Shown: positions 20,250 to 29,904, numbered from the stretch's first letter. The stretch: DNA of 31,274 nucleotides from Micractinium sp. NFX-FRZ (GCA_029339195.1 JAPTJF010000601.1:1-31274), one strand, 5' to 3'. The notes: generated from the sequence alone by a model not told the origin. Numbers and translations are program-made.

Positions 20250-23200
20250 ATGGCTGCCGCTCTTGTTGCCTCTGTCGCGGTGGCGCGCCCCGCCGTGCCG
20301 GTGGCTTCCGCCAAGCGCAGCACCTTCTTCAGCGGCGCCAATGTGCAGATGGCGGCACCCCGCGCGCAGCTGAGCACTCGCGCCAGGCAAGGCTGGGCCG
20401 GTCGTCGCCGGGAGCCGCCCAGGCCCGCTTGCAGCCAGCGCAGCGCAATGCATGAGGCTTTTAGGAACGAGAAGCGACAGAAGGAATGTGGAGATCGGGC
20501 GCGCTGGGCTCTGGACTAGTGGCTGCCGCTGCAAACCCGCCTGCCGCCCGCCTGCTCATGGCGCCTCTGCTTGCCCCTGCAGGCAGGCGGTGACTGTTGT
20601 GGCGCGTGCCGCCAAGGGCACCGCCGCTGGGCAGCAGATCACTGTGGATGTGGAGAAGCCGCTGGGCCTGGTGAGGGGAGGGCGGCAGCTGGCGGCAGGC
20701 TGTCACGACGGGCGGAAGGGCGGGCGAGCGGTGGCGCCCTCCGTGCCTGCATCTTTGGCATTCTGCCAATCCGTGTGTCCTTTGCGTCCAATTGCCTGTC
20801 ACGGTTTCAAACTCTCAACACATGAGCTCCAACCTCCCCCCCCTATGCAGGTGCTGGACCAGAGCAAGAGCCCCAAGGGCGGCCTGGTGGTCAAGTCGGC
20901 CAGCGGCAACGCGGCAAAGGTGGGTGCTGTGCTCATCTGTGCGGGCCCCATCCATGTGTCTTTCTTGTTTGCAGGATGCGTGGTGTGTGTGTGTGTGTGT
21001 GTGTGTTTATCCCAGTGCTGCAAAGGGGGCAGAGTCAAAGCATGGAGGGTGGTGGGTGGTGCGCACGCTGATGTGGTGCACCCGTCGCCTCCCCGCCCCG
21101 CCTGCACCTCTCTTCTGAGCCCCCTGTTTCTTCTGCCTGTGCAGGCGGGCATCAGCGCTGGTGATACCGTCATCTACACCTCCTCCTTCTTTGGTACGTG
21201 ATGATCGTTTTGACTTCATGAGACAGGCTGCTTTGTGGGGGGCAGTTGGGGTGCCAACAGCCAGCGGGCAGCTCTCTGCTCCCCACCTTGCTGCTGGCTG
21301 CCGCTAACCACATCCACTTAATCTGTCTTTCTTCCGTGCTTCCATCTCTTCAGGCGACGAGCTGTGGCCCAGTGACAAGGTGAGAAGTCTCCTTTGCTGC
21401 CCATGTACCTCTGCATGCAAGGTCGCTCTGCCCCGGCGACGAGGGTGGCGCCAGCCGGGCGCGCGGGCCACGTGCCCCTTTCTTGCCGCTGCCAGCTGTG
21501 GGTGGCTGCGCGCTGTTCCCGGATCCAGGCATCCGTGACGCGCGGACGACTTTGACTTGAGAAGGGATGGTGTTGCACGCACGCAAGTGCGCATGCCCCT
21601 CTTCCGCCACATGTGTTGCCCCGGCACCCCGGCCCCACTCCCTGACACCCCCTAACACACACGTTCTCCCGGCCCCCTGCTGCGCCCTTTTCCCTCCTGC
21701 TTGCAGCTGGGCTTCACTCGCAGCGCGTTGCAGGTGCGGGGGCGCTTGGTTGTGGGTGTGTGCGGGCGGTGCTGGCAGCGCGGCTTCTCCACTCCTCGAG
21801 TGCCCCCCATGGGAATGATGTAAGACACGTACATCTGCTGCATCCCTTGCCTTGCCGGCCGCGGCACATCCCCCTCCTCATCCCTGTGTCGCATCCCAGC
21901 ATTGCAACACCCCCTCCTGCTGCCTGCGCGTCTGTTTGCTTGACCGGCTGGCGGGCCCCTCCTGATGGCGACCTGAGTGTGGGGGCATGAAAGCCTCCCC
22001 GCCTAATTTCTGTTTTCATTCGTTGTAGCCTGCTCATTTGATGCCTTGGTCCCGTTGTTGCCTCGCGCCGTGCAGGCCGCGCCCTCCCCCGTCAGCCTGG
22101 TGGTCATCAAGGGTGAGAACACGACGGTGGAGGTGAAGAAGCTGCCCAAGAAGCCGGCGCCCGCGCGCTTTGGCCGCCGCCTGACCGCAGCGCAGAAGGC
22201 GCGCGCCACCCACCTCTGCATCGACTGCGGATATGTGAGTGGGGGGCGACGAGGGTGGAGGGGCTGTTGGTATGGATATGGGGTGAAAGGGGCGGGGGCT
22301 TGTGTGCAGTGTGTGGGGAAGGGGCGGGGGCCTGTGTGCAGCAAGCGGGGACAAAGGCGGCGGCTTGTGTGCAGCGTGTGGGGAAGGGGCGGGGTCACGC
22401 CCCGCACTGAGCGCACCACCTCCTATATAGGGTTTTAGGGTTTAAACCCTAATCCTAGGCAGTTCACTCTGACGACATTCCCACCAGCACCCATCAGTCA
22501 ACAGACATCAGTCAACACAGATTCGGCCCCCCCAGCCCAACCCCTGTGCCCCTACCCACCCACCACTTGAAAGGAGTACTCACCCCCCACCCCCGCCCCA
22601 CCCCAACCCCCTGCAGATCTACTCTGACGAGCTGCCTTTTGAGCAGCTGCCCGGCGACTACCGCTGCCCCCAGTGCAACGCCCCCAAGCGCCGCTTCTCC
22701 AAGTTCAACGTGGACACCGGCAAGGTGTGTGGTGACATTGAGTTACATTTTTGCAGTTAAAAGTGCTGGGTTGCTTGTGTGTTTGTGTGTGCGTGTGGGT
22801 GTGTTTAAGAGAGGGAGGGAGAGCCGCACAGCAGAGACCGGCAAATTGAAGGCCTCCTGTTGATTGGGGGTGTGCGGTGCAATGCCCCCAAGCGCCGCTC
22901 CTCCAAGTTCAACGTGGACACTGGCACGGTATGATGGCATGGCCGCGTGCCCTTCAAACCAGCTGTCTCCTGTGTGTGTTTGGTAGGGTCTTGGGGTTGG
23001 AGAGGCACCCCGCCCAGGTGCCGCTCCTTGGATTTCCACAGCAAGGGGCAGGGTCACCTCGACCCACCCTTCTCCCCGCTCTGGGGCACCAATCATTCAC
23101 TGCTCCAACCCCCGTCTGCTCACAATCACCGGCGGCGACGACGCCAACCTGGGCACCGCCGCCGCCCACACACACACACACTTCATCCTTCCCTCAGTCA

Positions 23201-23757
23201 TTCACACATACATGTCTACCTATCTGTGTTTACCTATCTGTGTTACACATACATGTCTACCTGTCTGTGTTGCAGATCACTGGCGGCGACGACACCGACC
23301 TGGGCACCATTGCCACCGTGATTGGCGGCCTGGTGGGCGTGGCACTGCTGGCGTACCTGGGCCTCAGCGTGAGTAGAGAAGGGGCGGGGGTGCGCGCGCT
23401 TGATCGTGCGTTTGATGCGTGCTCAGCTGCGTGCTGGCCAGCTGGCGTGGTGCCGCTGGGTCGCCCGGGTGTCAGCAGGAGCAGAGGAAAGGGAGGGTTG
23501 TTTGGCCACCCGGGCGGCTTCCGTGACTGTGCTGACTGTATTCCTGCTGACTGTATTCCTGCTTGCCAGACAGCTAGTCGATCTGCCTGCTGGCTGGCAG
23601 GCAGGTAGGCTGGCCGAGCCTCGGCACCCGGCTGCCGCTCTCTCTGCCAAGTGTGAGGCACGACCTGCAAGCAAGTGCTGGGGTGCTGGCTGCACTTCGC
23701 TGCTGACACACCCCCTGCACATGCCCCCGCTCCGCGTCCACGGTTTTGCAGCTCTAG
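20250..23757 (+). CDS. RBD1: RBD1: chloroplast PDZ-rubredoxin with C-terminal membrane anchor
   Basis: Plastid rubredoxin required in algae, plants and (as RubA) cyanobacteria for photosystem II assembly; thylakoid-bound, with the iron site facing the stroma. Exons: 20250-20386, 20583-20670, 20851-20919, 21145-21193, 21354-21379, 21707-21733, 22076-22234, 22617-22724, 23276-23368, 23752-23757; phases close, 253 residues. Residues 1 to about 55 are a transit peptide rich in Ala, Ser, Arg and Val (MAAALVASVAVARPAVPVAS). Residues about 60-145 form a PDZ-like domain (GLVLDQSKSPKGGLVVKSAS, AGISAGDTVIYTSSFFGDEL). The iron ligands are CIDCGY (180-185) and CPQCNAPKRR (from 202). Residues about 232-253 are a TM helix (TIATVIGGLVGVALLAYLGL). 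Exons 5 and 6 are only 26 and 27 bases. Intron 1 has a GC donor. The last exon is just CTC TAG and is the least certain part. Confidence 0.9.
20983..21006 (+). repeat. (GT)12 microsatellite in RBD1 intron 3
   Basis: Twelve GT units inside the intron 20920-21144. Similar short GT or CA runs occur in other introns here, for example near 3179-3195 and 23168-23180. Confidence 0.85.
22289..22395 (+). repeat. 32-33 bp minisatellite in RBD1 intron 7
   Basis: About 3.3 copies of a G-rich unit start at 22289, 22321, 22353 and 22386. Each full unit holds a GGGGCGGGGG-like core followed by TTGTGTGCAG or CTGTGTGCAG, so each also contains a decoy acceptor. It starts 55 bases after exon 7. Confidence 0.8.
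22429..22452. repeat. Head-to-head telomere-like motif in RBD1 intron 7
   Basis: Two TTAGGG-type units (one with four T, one with three) meet their reverse complement, giving GGGTTTAAACCC at the centre and CCCTAA on the right. Only about 24 bases match. It is too short to be an internal telomere array and may be a chance hit or a telobox-like element. Confidence 0.6.
22877..22930 (+). repeat. Copy of RBD1 exon 8 end (second rubredoxin half) inside intron 8
   Basis: Matches 22673-22726 at 50 of 54 positions, offset 204. It includes the second half of the rubredoxin site region (CNAPKRRSSKFNVDTGT in the copy) and the donor GGT, followed by a changed intron start (GGTATGA against GGTGTGT). It lies downstream of the real donor. 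Confidence 0.9.
23125..23166 (+). repeat. Copy of RBD1 exon 9 start inside intron 8
   Basis: Matches 23276-23317 at 35 of 42 positions, offset 151. It reads ITGGDDANLGTAAA against ITGGDDTDLGTIAT. The acceptor CAG has become ACA. With the exon 8 copy, this one intron holds a copy of each flanking exon end, nested inside the real ends. Confidence 0.85.
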
Positions 23758-24045
23758 AGTGCAGGCGCAGCCACGGAGCGCTGAACCCAGCCCAAGTCTA
23801 TCCGCAACAGTTCGGCTGGACTGAAGCATTAAGCCCAGCCAGCGACAGCTGCTGGGCTGAGAAGAAAGAAAGGAAGGTGGGTCGGCAGCAGGTTCCTCAT
23901 GCCCGGCGCCCCCTCCCACCCCTCTGCTCGATTATATTCTTTCCTCCCCCCTGCGGGAGAGGAGCGATGCCATTCCATTCGCCTGCCATTTCCAGGACTG
24001 TGCTGATGTTCCTGTCTTTGTTTCATACACATTTTTGATGATCGC

Positions 24046-24050
24046 TGTAA
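24046..24050 (+). terminator. TGTAA polyadenylation signal of RBD1
   Basis: TGTAA about 290 bases after the proposed RBD1 stop, in a T-rich stretch. Assigned from motif and position. Confidence 0.5.
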
Positions 24051-24206
24051 CTGACAATTGGTGAGAGGGTGCGATTTGGCCAAGAGCGGGCCTGCGGTGC
24101 CAAGAAAGTGCTGGCAGCGCCGGCGGCGCAGGCATGCTTGGGTGGCAGCTGCTGCAGCAGGCTGTCCGAAGCCGGCATTCATTCCTGCACAGCTTGGCTA
24201 TACCAC

Positions 24207-24211
24207 TTACA
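24207..24211 (-). terminator. Possible TGTAA polyadenylation signal of the pseudokinase gene
   Basis: TTACA on the plus strand (TGTAA on the minus) lies about 470 bases beyond the stop at 24682. If correct, the two convergent transcripts do not overlap. Confidence 0.35.
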
Positions 24212-24539
24212 TATAGCCGTACACACAGCCACACGAAAAGGTGCGCCCGCCCACTTGCCGGACAAATGGTGCCTTCCCAAGCAGGCAGGGAGGCTGCGGG
24301 TCCGCGCGCCCAGAGGGGCTTGCGGGTTGATAAAAGTCATCAGGAGGGTTGAGGGTTCAATAGTCAGGGCGGGCTGTGCGGGAGAGGGGGCCCTGCTGAA
24401 GACGGGGGGCGGCTACACATTGAATGCAAAGCTTGGGGTGTGCTCACAACAGCACAGCACACCCCGACCGTAGGTCGTCCTAACCAGGCCGTCCACACTG
24501 CGGTTCATATCAATCTCAAGGAAAGCATTGTGAAATGAT

Positions 24540-24553
24540 AGGGTTTAGGGTTT
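24540..24553 (+). repeat. Short telomere-like motif (AGGGTTTAGGGTTT)
   Basis: Two TTTAGGG-type units about 130 bases beyond the pseudokinase stop. The run is too short for an interstitial telomere; noted because a head-to-head version lies in RBD1 intron 7. Confidence 0.5.
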
Positions 24554-24681
24554 GCAGGTAGCAGGCGGCTGATCGGCCCTATGCAGGCGTGTGTGGTTTT
24601 GAAGTAACAAAGAGTGCTGTTGGTCAGCTCAAAGTAGGGCGGACAGCAATGCCACGGTGCCGCCTGAAGCAGCGCTATGAA

Positions 24682-27600
24682 TCAGTGTTCCGTGGGGCTC
24701 GCATCGAAAGAAATTGCCACCGGCGCCTCGCCCGGCTGGCCTGCCACCTCAGCGTCCATGATAAGCTGGACCACAGCAGGCACCAGCTGCACCGCAGCAC
24801 GCACAGCAGGGGGGAGGCGGGGGAAGGCAGGGATGGCGAGGGACTTGGTGAGGAGAAAGGTAAGCAGACTGGGCTGAGCACCACAGCAGGCATAGCAGGC
24901 ACGTGTGGCAGGGGGAGGCCGGGTGAGAGAGGATGCTCGCTCATGTCGGGACGCAGGGAGGCTGGTAATGGGCTGGGCCGCAGCGCCCTGCCATGCAGCC
25001 GCAGGTGCAGCTGAGCGGCCCGCAGGGTTTGCAGGCCTGCCAAGTCGCAGCAGTGCCACCCATGCATGCATGCCTCTGCTCATCACCTGCCCCTACCGCC
25101 AGGCGCGCTCGCCTACTGCCACCCCCCCCACCTGGTGCAGCTGCGGCGGATTTGAGAGGTACTCATCGTTCATGGTGTCTGCCCCCGGGGGCAGGTCTGC
25201 CAGGAACCAGGGGTGGGCCAGCACGCCGTGGGCATCGATGCGCTGCCGGGGGCGGGGTGCGTGAGGATTGGGAGTGCTGGTGTCTGGCTCTGTTCATGTG
25301 AGTGTGGATGCGCGTAAGGGCACATGACATAATGCAACACTAGGCACGCACACACGCAACCGCCAGCGGGGCGCCCGCCCACCTGGCGTGGGTGGGGTGC
25401 CAGCATGGCGCTGAGCAGGTGAGCCGCCTCGGGGCTGACCCCCGCCCCAACTGGCAGCAACCACTGCAGGCAGGCAGGCAGAGGCAGGGCCAGGCAGGGC
25501 GGGTGAGAACACGGCACGAGGGGTGTTGTGTGCCTGCTTCTGTCCCACATCAACAATGTGCAGACCGCTGCCGTGGGGTGGACTCCACCGAAGCTCGGAG
25601 CTTCCCCTTCCTCCGTGCACAGCTGGCCAGCCCCATGGTGCTTGCCTGCCCCGAAGCCACGGCCTGGCTGCTAGCGGGCGAGCCTTGTCCACAGGGAGGG
25701 CTGCCCAGCAGCATGGTGTGCAGGATCGCGCCACAAGACCTGCACAGAGGGCGGCAGGCAGGGCAGGCGAAAAGGCGGTAGGCAGGGCGGGGGTGGGGCC
25801 TGTGCATCATTATGCGGGGTGCTGCATCATGCTGTGCATATTTCCCCAAGACGCCGGCAGAGGCCGCCCTACGCTGCACATGTGCAGGGTGGTTGTTTGC
25901 CACTGGCTGCTGCCGTCATCGGCCCCTGTTGTGCTGTGCCGTGCTGCGCTGTGCCCTGCTGCGCCAGCGCACCAGATGTCTGCTTGCTTGGCGGAGAGTG
26001 AGCGGGCGCATCGGCCTGCAGCGATTGGGCACAGAATGGCAGCCAGTGGTCTGCTTAGCTGCTTGCTACCTCGTTGGTTTTCGCTTGATTGCTCGAATCG
26101 ATTGGAATCAAGGTGCCTGAGTAGCAGAGTGCACTCAGAGAGTGGGGAGCCAAGCAGATGCAGCGCTTGCTTGAGAGGGTCGGCGCTGCTCATGTCCTGC
26201 CCAGCACAGCAGAGCACAGCAGAGCAGACCAGAGCAGGCACAGCAGGCAAGCTTCCAGCGCGCACTACAGCGGCCCACCCATTTCAGCAGCACTGCCAAA
26301 ATCGACCTCTTGGTTACCGTAGTCTGCAGCAGGGCAGGGGGCAGAGGGGCAAGGGGCGGCAGGGGACTGCGGCAGCTTTAACAGGAGTCTGCGGCAGGGC
26401 AGGGGGCAGGGGGCGGCGCCAGCTTCAAGTCAGCGTGCGCTCTCTGTTGAGATCACAAAAGCGCCTCAACCAACACAACTTCCCATCTCACCTATATAAT
26501 CTGCCAGTTTCAGCAGTGCCCACTCGCTGGCGGGGGCGCATGGGGAGCCCTCCTCCTGCGACGCCCGCATCAGCATCAGGCCCTCTGTATGCAGGCCGCC
26601 GCTGGGCACGCCCTGCACGCGCGACACGCACAGCAGGCACAGCAGCGTGAGCGGCACCAGCGAGAGTGGCGGCAGCGCGGCGACGCTGGGGGCAGCAGCA
26701 CCGCTTGCACCGCTGCTTCGTGCCGGCCAACTCGGGTGCAGTGTGCACCTGTCTGGCGGTACCGCTGTGAGGCAGTACACTCACCCGATCGTGGCAGTAC
26801 GACAGCCCAGTCATGAGCTGCTGGAACAGCCAGCGTGCCTCGACCTCCCCGAGTGGGCTGCAGGGCCAGGAGAAAGGCCATGTGGCAGGCCAGGGCCCAG
26901 CATGGGTGAGGCAAGCAGGCAGGCAGGCAAGCAGGCAGGCAGGCAGGCAGGGAGGGAATCAGCCTCCACTCTGTCAGTTCCACATCACTGGCACCCTTAA
27001 CATCCGAGACGAGGGCGGCTGCTGCTGCTGCATGTGCTGTGTTGTGCCACACTCACCCAGCACGCTCCCACCCCCCGCACCGACAGCTGCCACCCCGCCC
27101 TGAGTCTGCATGCTTGCAACCCCCACTGCTGGCAAGCTCTTGCAGCAAGTGCCCCAGCCACTGCACCTGTTGCCATCCAAGCATTGCCAGCTGTGCACGA
27201 CGTGTGGTGCTGAACAGTTCGTGCAAAAGTAATTACTTGTAAGCTGAACAGGTCGTGCAATACAAGGCAGTAGCATTGTTGCACCCACCCGCGGCCTTCA
27301 AGGTGGTCGGCCAGGGTGCACCCTGCGCCAGGCTCGCTCACAACGGCCACCCACTGCGGCACAGAGCAGAAGAACACGTTTACTCGTGAAGTTACATGCT
27401 GTATTGCCATCCAGCCGGAGCTTCAGGAGTGCCACAACCCAAGGCAGAAGGGGAGCAATGCTGCAGCACACAAACAGCGCCTGAGAAATCGCTTCTGAGG
27501 ACAGCCATCTTCCGGCGTGGGCCCCCGCTCCGGCCCGCACCTGCTCCGTCAGCAGCACCTCCACCAATCCTTACACCATCACCTCACACAGGCACACACA

Positions 27601-28618
27601 GGCTGCCTTGCACCCCGCTCTGTCCCCCACCTCCTCCGTCAGGAGCACCTCCTTCAGGCCCAGCACAAAGGGTGCCTCAGGCTGGCGTGCCGCATGATTT
27701 GCTGTGCGACCTGGGCGCCGGCACCCCTCATCTGCGCATGCACGCACGGGAGAGTGGGAGATCTATTTGAGGGGCCGGCAGCAAAATAATGACAAGAAGC
27801 TGGCCGCTGCTGCTGCTGGCAGGGCAGGCATGCGGGCGGGCGTGCGGGCAGATGGTCGGAAGCTGAGGGGGCACCCAACCCCGTGTTTGTGCACACACGC
27901 CCGAGCTGGCACGGCGCTGCAACCCTGCTGCGCACGCTGCGTTTACAGACAGTGCCTGGTGGTTGCTGCCTGCCGCCTGCCTCGGACCGCCTGCGTGCAC
28001 CAGCCCGCTTGCAAGGCAGCCTGGACCTCCGGTTAAGGCCCCAAGCCATGGATGCTTCCCCCTCCCACTCACATGGGGGCCACGTGGCAAGAGCTTGACA
28101 CATGCCAGCTCAGCAGTCCACCTGTGCTGCGCCAGCACCTGCCGCCCCGACGTGCCCAGCGGGCCCAGCGAGCACAGCACAGTGTAGGTTCCAACTACCT
28201 CGGGCCCATCCTGTGAGCGCGACCCCTGGCCCGTCAAAGCCCAACAACCCTCCCCGTGCTGCTGCTGCTCCTCCTGTTGTTGCTGCTGTTGTTGCTGCTG
28301 CTGCTCCCGTTGCTGCTGCTGCCGCTGCTGCTGCTCACACTGCTGCTGCTCCCGCTGCCACTGCTGCTGCAGCTGCTGTTGCTCCCGCTGCTGCTCCCGC
28401 TGCCACTGCTGCTGCAGCTGCTGTTGCTCCCGCTGCTGCTCCCCCTGCCGCTGCTGTTGTTGTTGCTGATGTTGCTGCTGCTGCTCCCGCTGCCGCTGCT
28501 GCTGTTGTTGCTGATGTTCTGCTGCTGCCGGTGTAGCTGTTGTTGCTGTTGTTGCTGCTGCTGCCGGTGCGGGCTGCTGCTCCAGTCCAAGGGCTTGGCA
28601 ACACAAGGGCCACTGCAT
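24682..28618 (-). CDS. SnRK2-like pseudokinase gene with a one-base frameshift
   Basis: Minus-strand exons: 28618-28073, 27731-27631, 27353-27289, 26857-26785, 26612-26492, (unresolved piece about 26323-26307), 26196-26070, 26015-25973, 25739-25646, 25463-25383, 25242-25132, 24786-24682. The order follows a SnRK2/CIPK-type kinase: Gln-rich N-terminus, YTVLCSLGPLGTSG, CVKLLPRG, LRHP, GLKEVLLTE, WVAVVSEPGAGCTLADHLEG, ARWLFQQLMTGLSYCHDR, ADIWSCGAILHTMLLG, VSPEAAHLLSAML, AHPWFLADLPPG and an SnRK2-like tail (LVPAVVQLIMDAE). Catalytic motifs are gone: HRDLKxxN became SGGLHTEG, DFG became DYI, APE is absent and the helix-C Glu is Gln. Exon 2 has phase 0 at both ends but 101 bases, so one base is missing near 27670, in CACCCTTTGTG. 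The start codon and the joint after 26492 are uncertain. Intron 25464-25645 has a GC donor. Confidence 0.65.
26386..26409 (-). repeat. Copy of an intron end / exon start in the activation-loop region of the pseudokinase gene
   Basis: Matches 26321-26344 at 23 of 24 positions, offset 65. On the minus strand each copy reads a pyrimidine tract, then CTGCAG or CCGCAG, then ACT. It supports an acceptor at 26324, but the sequence is of low complexity, so the match carries less weight than the others. Confidence 0.45.
26911..26951 (+). repeat. (GCAG/GCAA) tetranucleotide repeat
   Basis: About ten four-base units of AGGC/AAGC type, in the pseudokinase intron 26858-27288. Confidence 0.8.
27541..27576 (-). 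repeat. Decayed copy of pseudokinase exon 2 end inside intron 2
   Basis: Aligns to 27631-27666 at 27 of 36 positions, offset 90. The exon reads VLGLKEVLLTEE and the copy V*GLVEVLLTEQ, with a stop. Both keep a donor-like GT (GAG|GTGGGG and CAG|GTGCGG). Confidence 0.65.
28256..28570 (-). repeat. CAG/CAA-rich tract encoding a polyglutamine N-terminus
   Basis: About 315 bases of CTG/TTG on the plus strand, read as Gln with scattered Arg and Glu in the pseudokinase's first exon. Within it a perfect-looking 45-bp unit is tandemly doubled (28349-28393 and 28394-28438), giving the 15-residue unit QREQQREQQQLQQQW twice. It is a likely length polymorphism. Confidence 0.85.
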
Positions 28619-29432
28619 GTGATGGCAGGGGTAGGAGGGTGTGGAGGCAACGGCGTTGTCAGGGAGGCTGTGCCGCGCATCAACGGGGGTAGGTGATGGG
28701 ATGATGCATCGTGCCTCGAGCACGGTTGTAGCGCAGGCGTGCTGCTGGCATGCGAGCATACGGGGCCTGCACGCGGGTCGGGGAACAGCCAGCCCCGCGA
28801 GGGACTGCGTTTGTCACAGGAGCATGAAGCTCCTGTGACGTGCACCTGCCGGCGCCAGTGCAGCCGCCACGCAGCGCCGTACACCAACAACTGTGTTGTG
28901 CGCCCCTGCATGCGCTGGCTCGATGCTTTCTGCATCACGCTGGCAGGTTGATGGCACCAGCAGCATGATGCAGGGGGCAACCAAGTCCCTTGGCAGCCTG
29001 CCTGCCACCGCCCGGTGCAGACGGCCAGCAGGAGGCGCCTGCGCACCCGGTCCTGCGGCACCCCCCTCCCAGGGGAGGGCTCCGGTCTGAAGGCTCACTT
29101 CACCCGGCCGCCGTCCAGGCGGCGCTACAGGCCCTTGCAAATCACGGGGGCAGCACAGACAGCGCACGGAGGCGCTGCACCCGAGTGTGGCCGAAAAGCG
29201 GTGCGAGGAGTGGCCGCAGAGGGGGTGGGCTCACTACATTAGGGTTGATCCATGTCTAATTTCTTACCGGCGCGCCCTGCGGCGCTGTAATTACTTCTCC
29301 CTGATGGGTAAACAGCCAAATAGGGGTGCTTTTGCGGCCTGCAGGGCGACGAAGGCCGCGGGCGCTCATGCGATTCCCGCCTCTGTCGCCCTTGGCCTCC
29401 GCAACGCCCCTCAGCATGTTTGTAACGGATAT

Positions 29433-29603
29433 ATGGAAGAGATCGGGCGGGCGGCGAAGCGCCCGCGCCAGGAGGATGGGGCTGCGGCAGCCGTCAAGCG
29501 GCACCGCCTGTGCTTGCCGCCGCTGCTGGGCCGCGCCCAGCAGCTGCAGGCAGACACTCGAAAATGGCTGCAGAACCGACTCTATTGGTCAAAAATGGTA
29601 TGA
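29433..29603 (+). CDS. Small candidate reading frame with a bipartite nuclear-signal-like motif
   Basis: ATG at 29433 opens 56 codons (MEEIGRAAKRPRQEDG..., then VKRHRLCLPP and RKWLQNRLYW) before TGA at 29601. KRPRQ and KRHR look like a bipartite nuclear localisation signal. The ATG before the stop is followed by GTATGA, so it could instead be the first exon of a spliced gene whose other exons I cannot find. No family recognised; it may be chance. Confidence 0.2.
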   Translation: MEEIGRAAKRPRQEDGAAAAVKRHRLCLPPLLGRAQQLQADTRKWLQNRLYWSKMV

Positions 29604-29904
29604 GGGCCCACGGAACAGCGCTTCCGTGATGCATAGGGGGCGCACGGGGCGCCGCTGGGCGCCGGTGCCTCGGGTGCACTAGCAGCGGGGCCTACGGCAC
29701 CGCCGGCGCCGCCAGCCGACGCGACACATTTCTCCAAAAGAAGGCGTTTGAAGCTACTAAAATCACATATTACTCCTCCATGATGCCTAGAATGATGTTT
29801 TGGGTGGTCACCAGTGAGCACAGGCTGCGGAAGAGTGCATAACTGACACCCCAAAGCCAAAAACGGCGCCAGAAGGCCTCGGCGGCCGCAGGGCTTTTGA
29901 CCAC

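Larger units (their letters stand above)
23758..24681. other. Convergent intergenic region between RBD1 and the pseudokinase gene
   Basis: Holds the 3' ends of RBD1 (+) and of the SnRK2-like gene (-). Candidate TGTAA signals for both strands are listed separately. No RNA gene, transposon or coding frame was recognised. Confidence 0.5.

Noticed and set aside
21435..21454. Possible copy of RBD1 exon 5 (shared GGCGACGAG)
   Set aside because: About 14 of 20 bases in GC-rich sequence; the same string recurs near 22247, so chance is likely.
21766..21800. Possible copy of RBD1 exon 6 in intron 6
   Set aside because: Needs an internal gap and only short blocks match.
22877..23608. A second rubredoxin-like gene or extra RBD1 exons
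   Set aside because: These are partial copies of exon ends; they lack the first CxxC, and one has lost its acceptor. Inclusion is not needed for a full-length RBD1.
28256..28696. Plus-strand poly-leucine frame
   Set aside because: It is the antisense reading of the polyglutamine repeat; the minus-strand frame continues into kinase sequence in phase.
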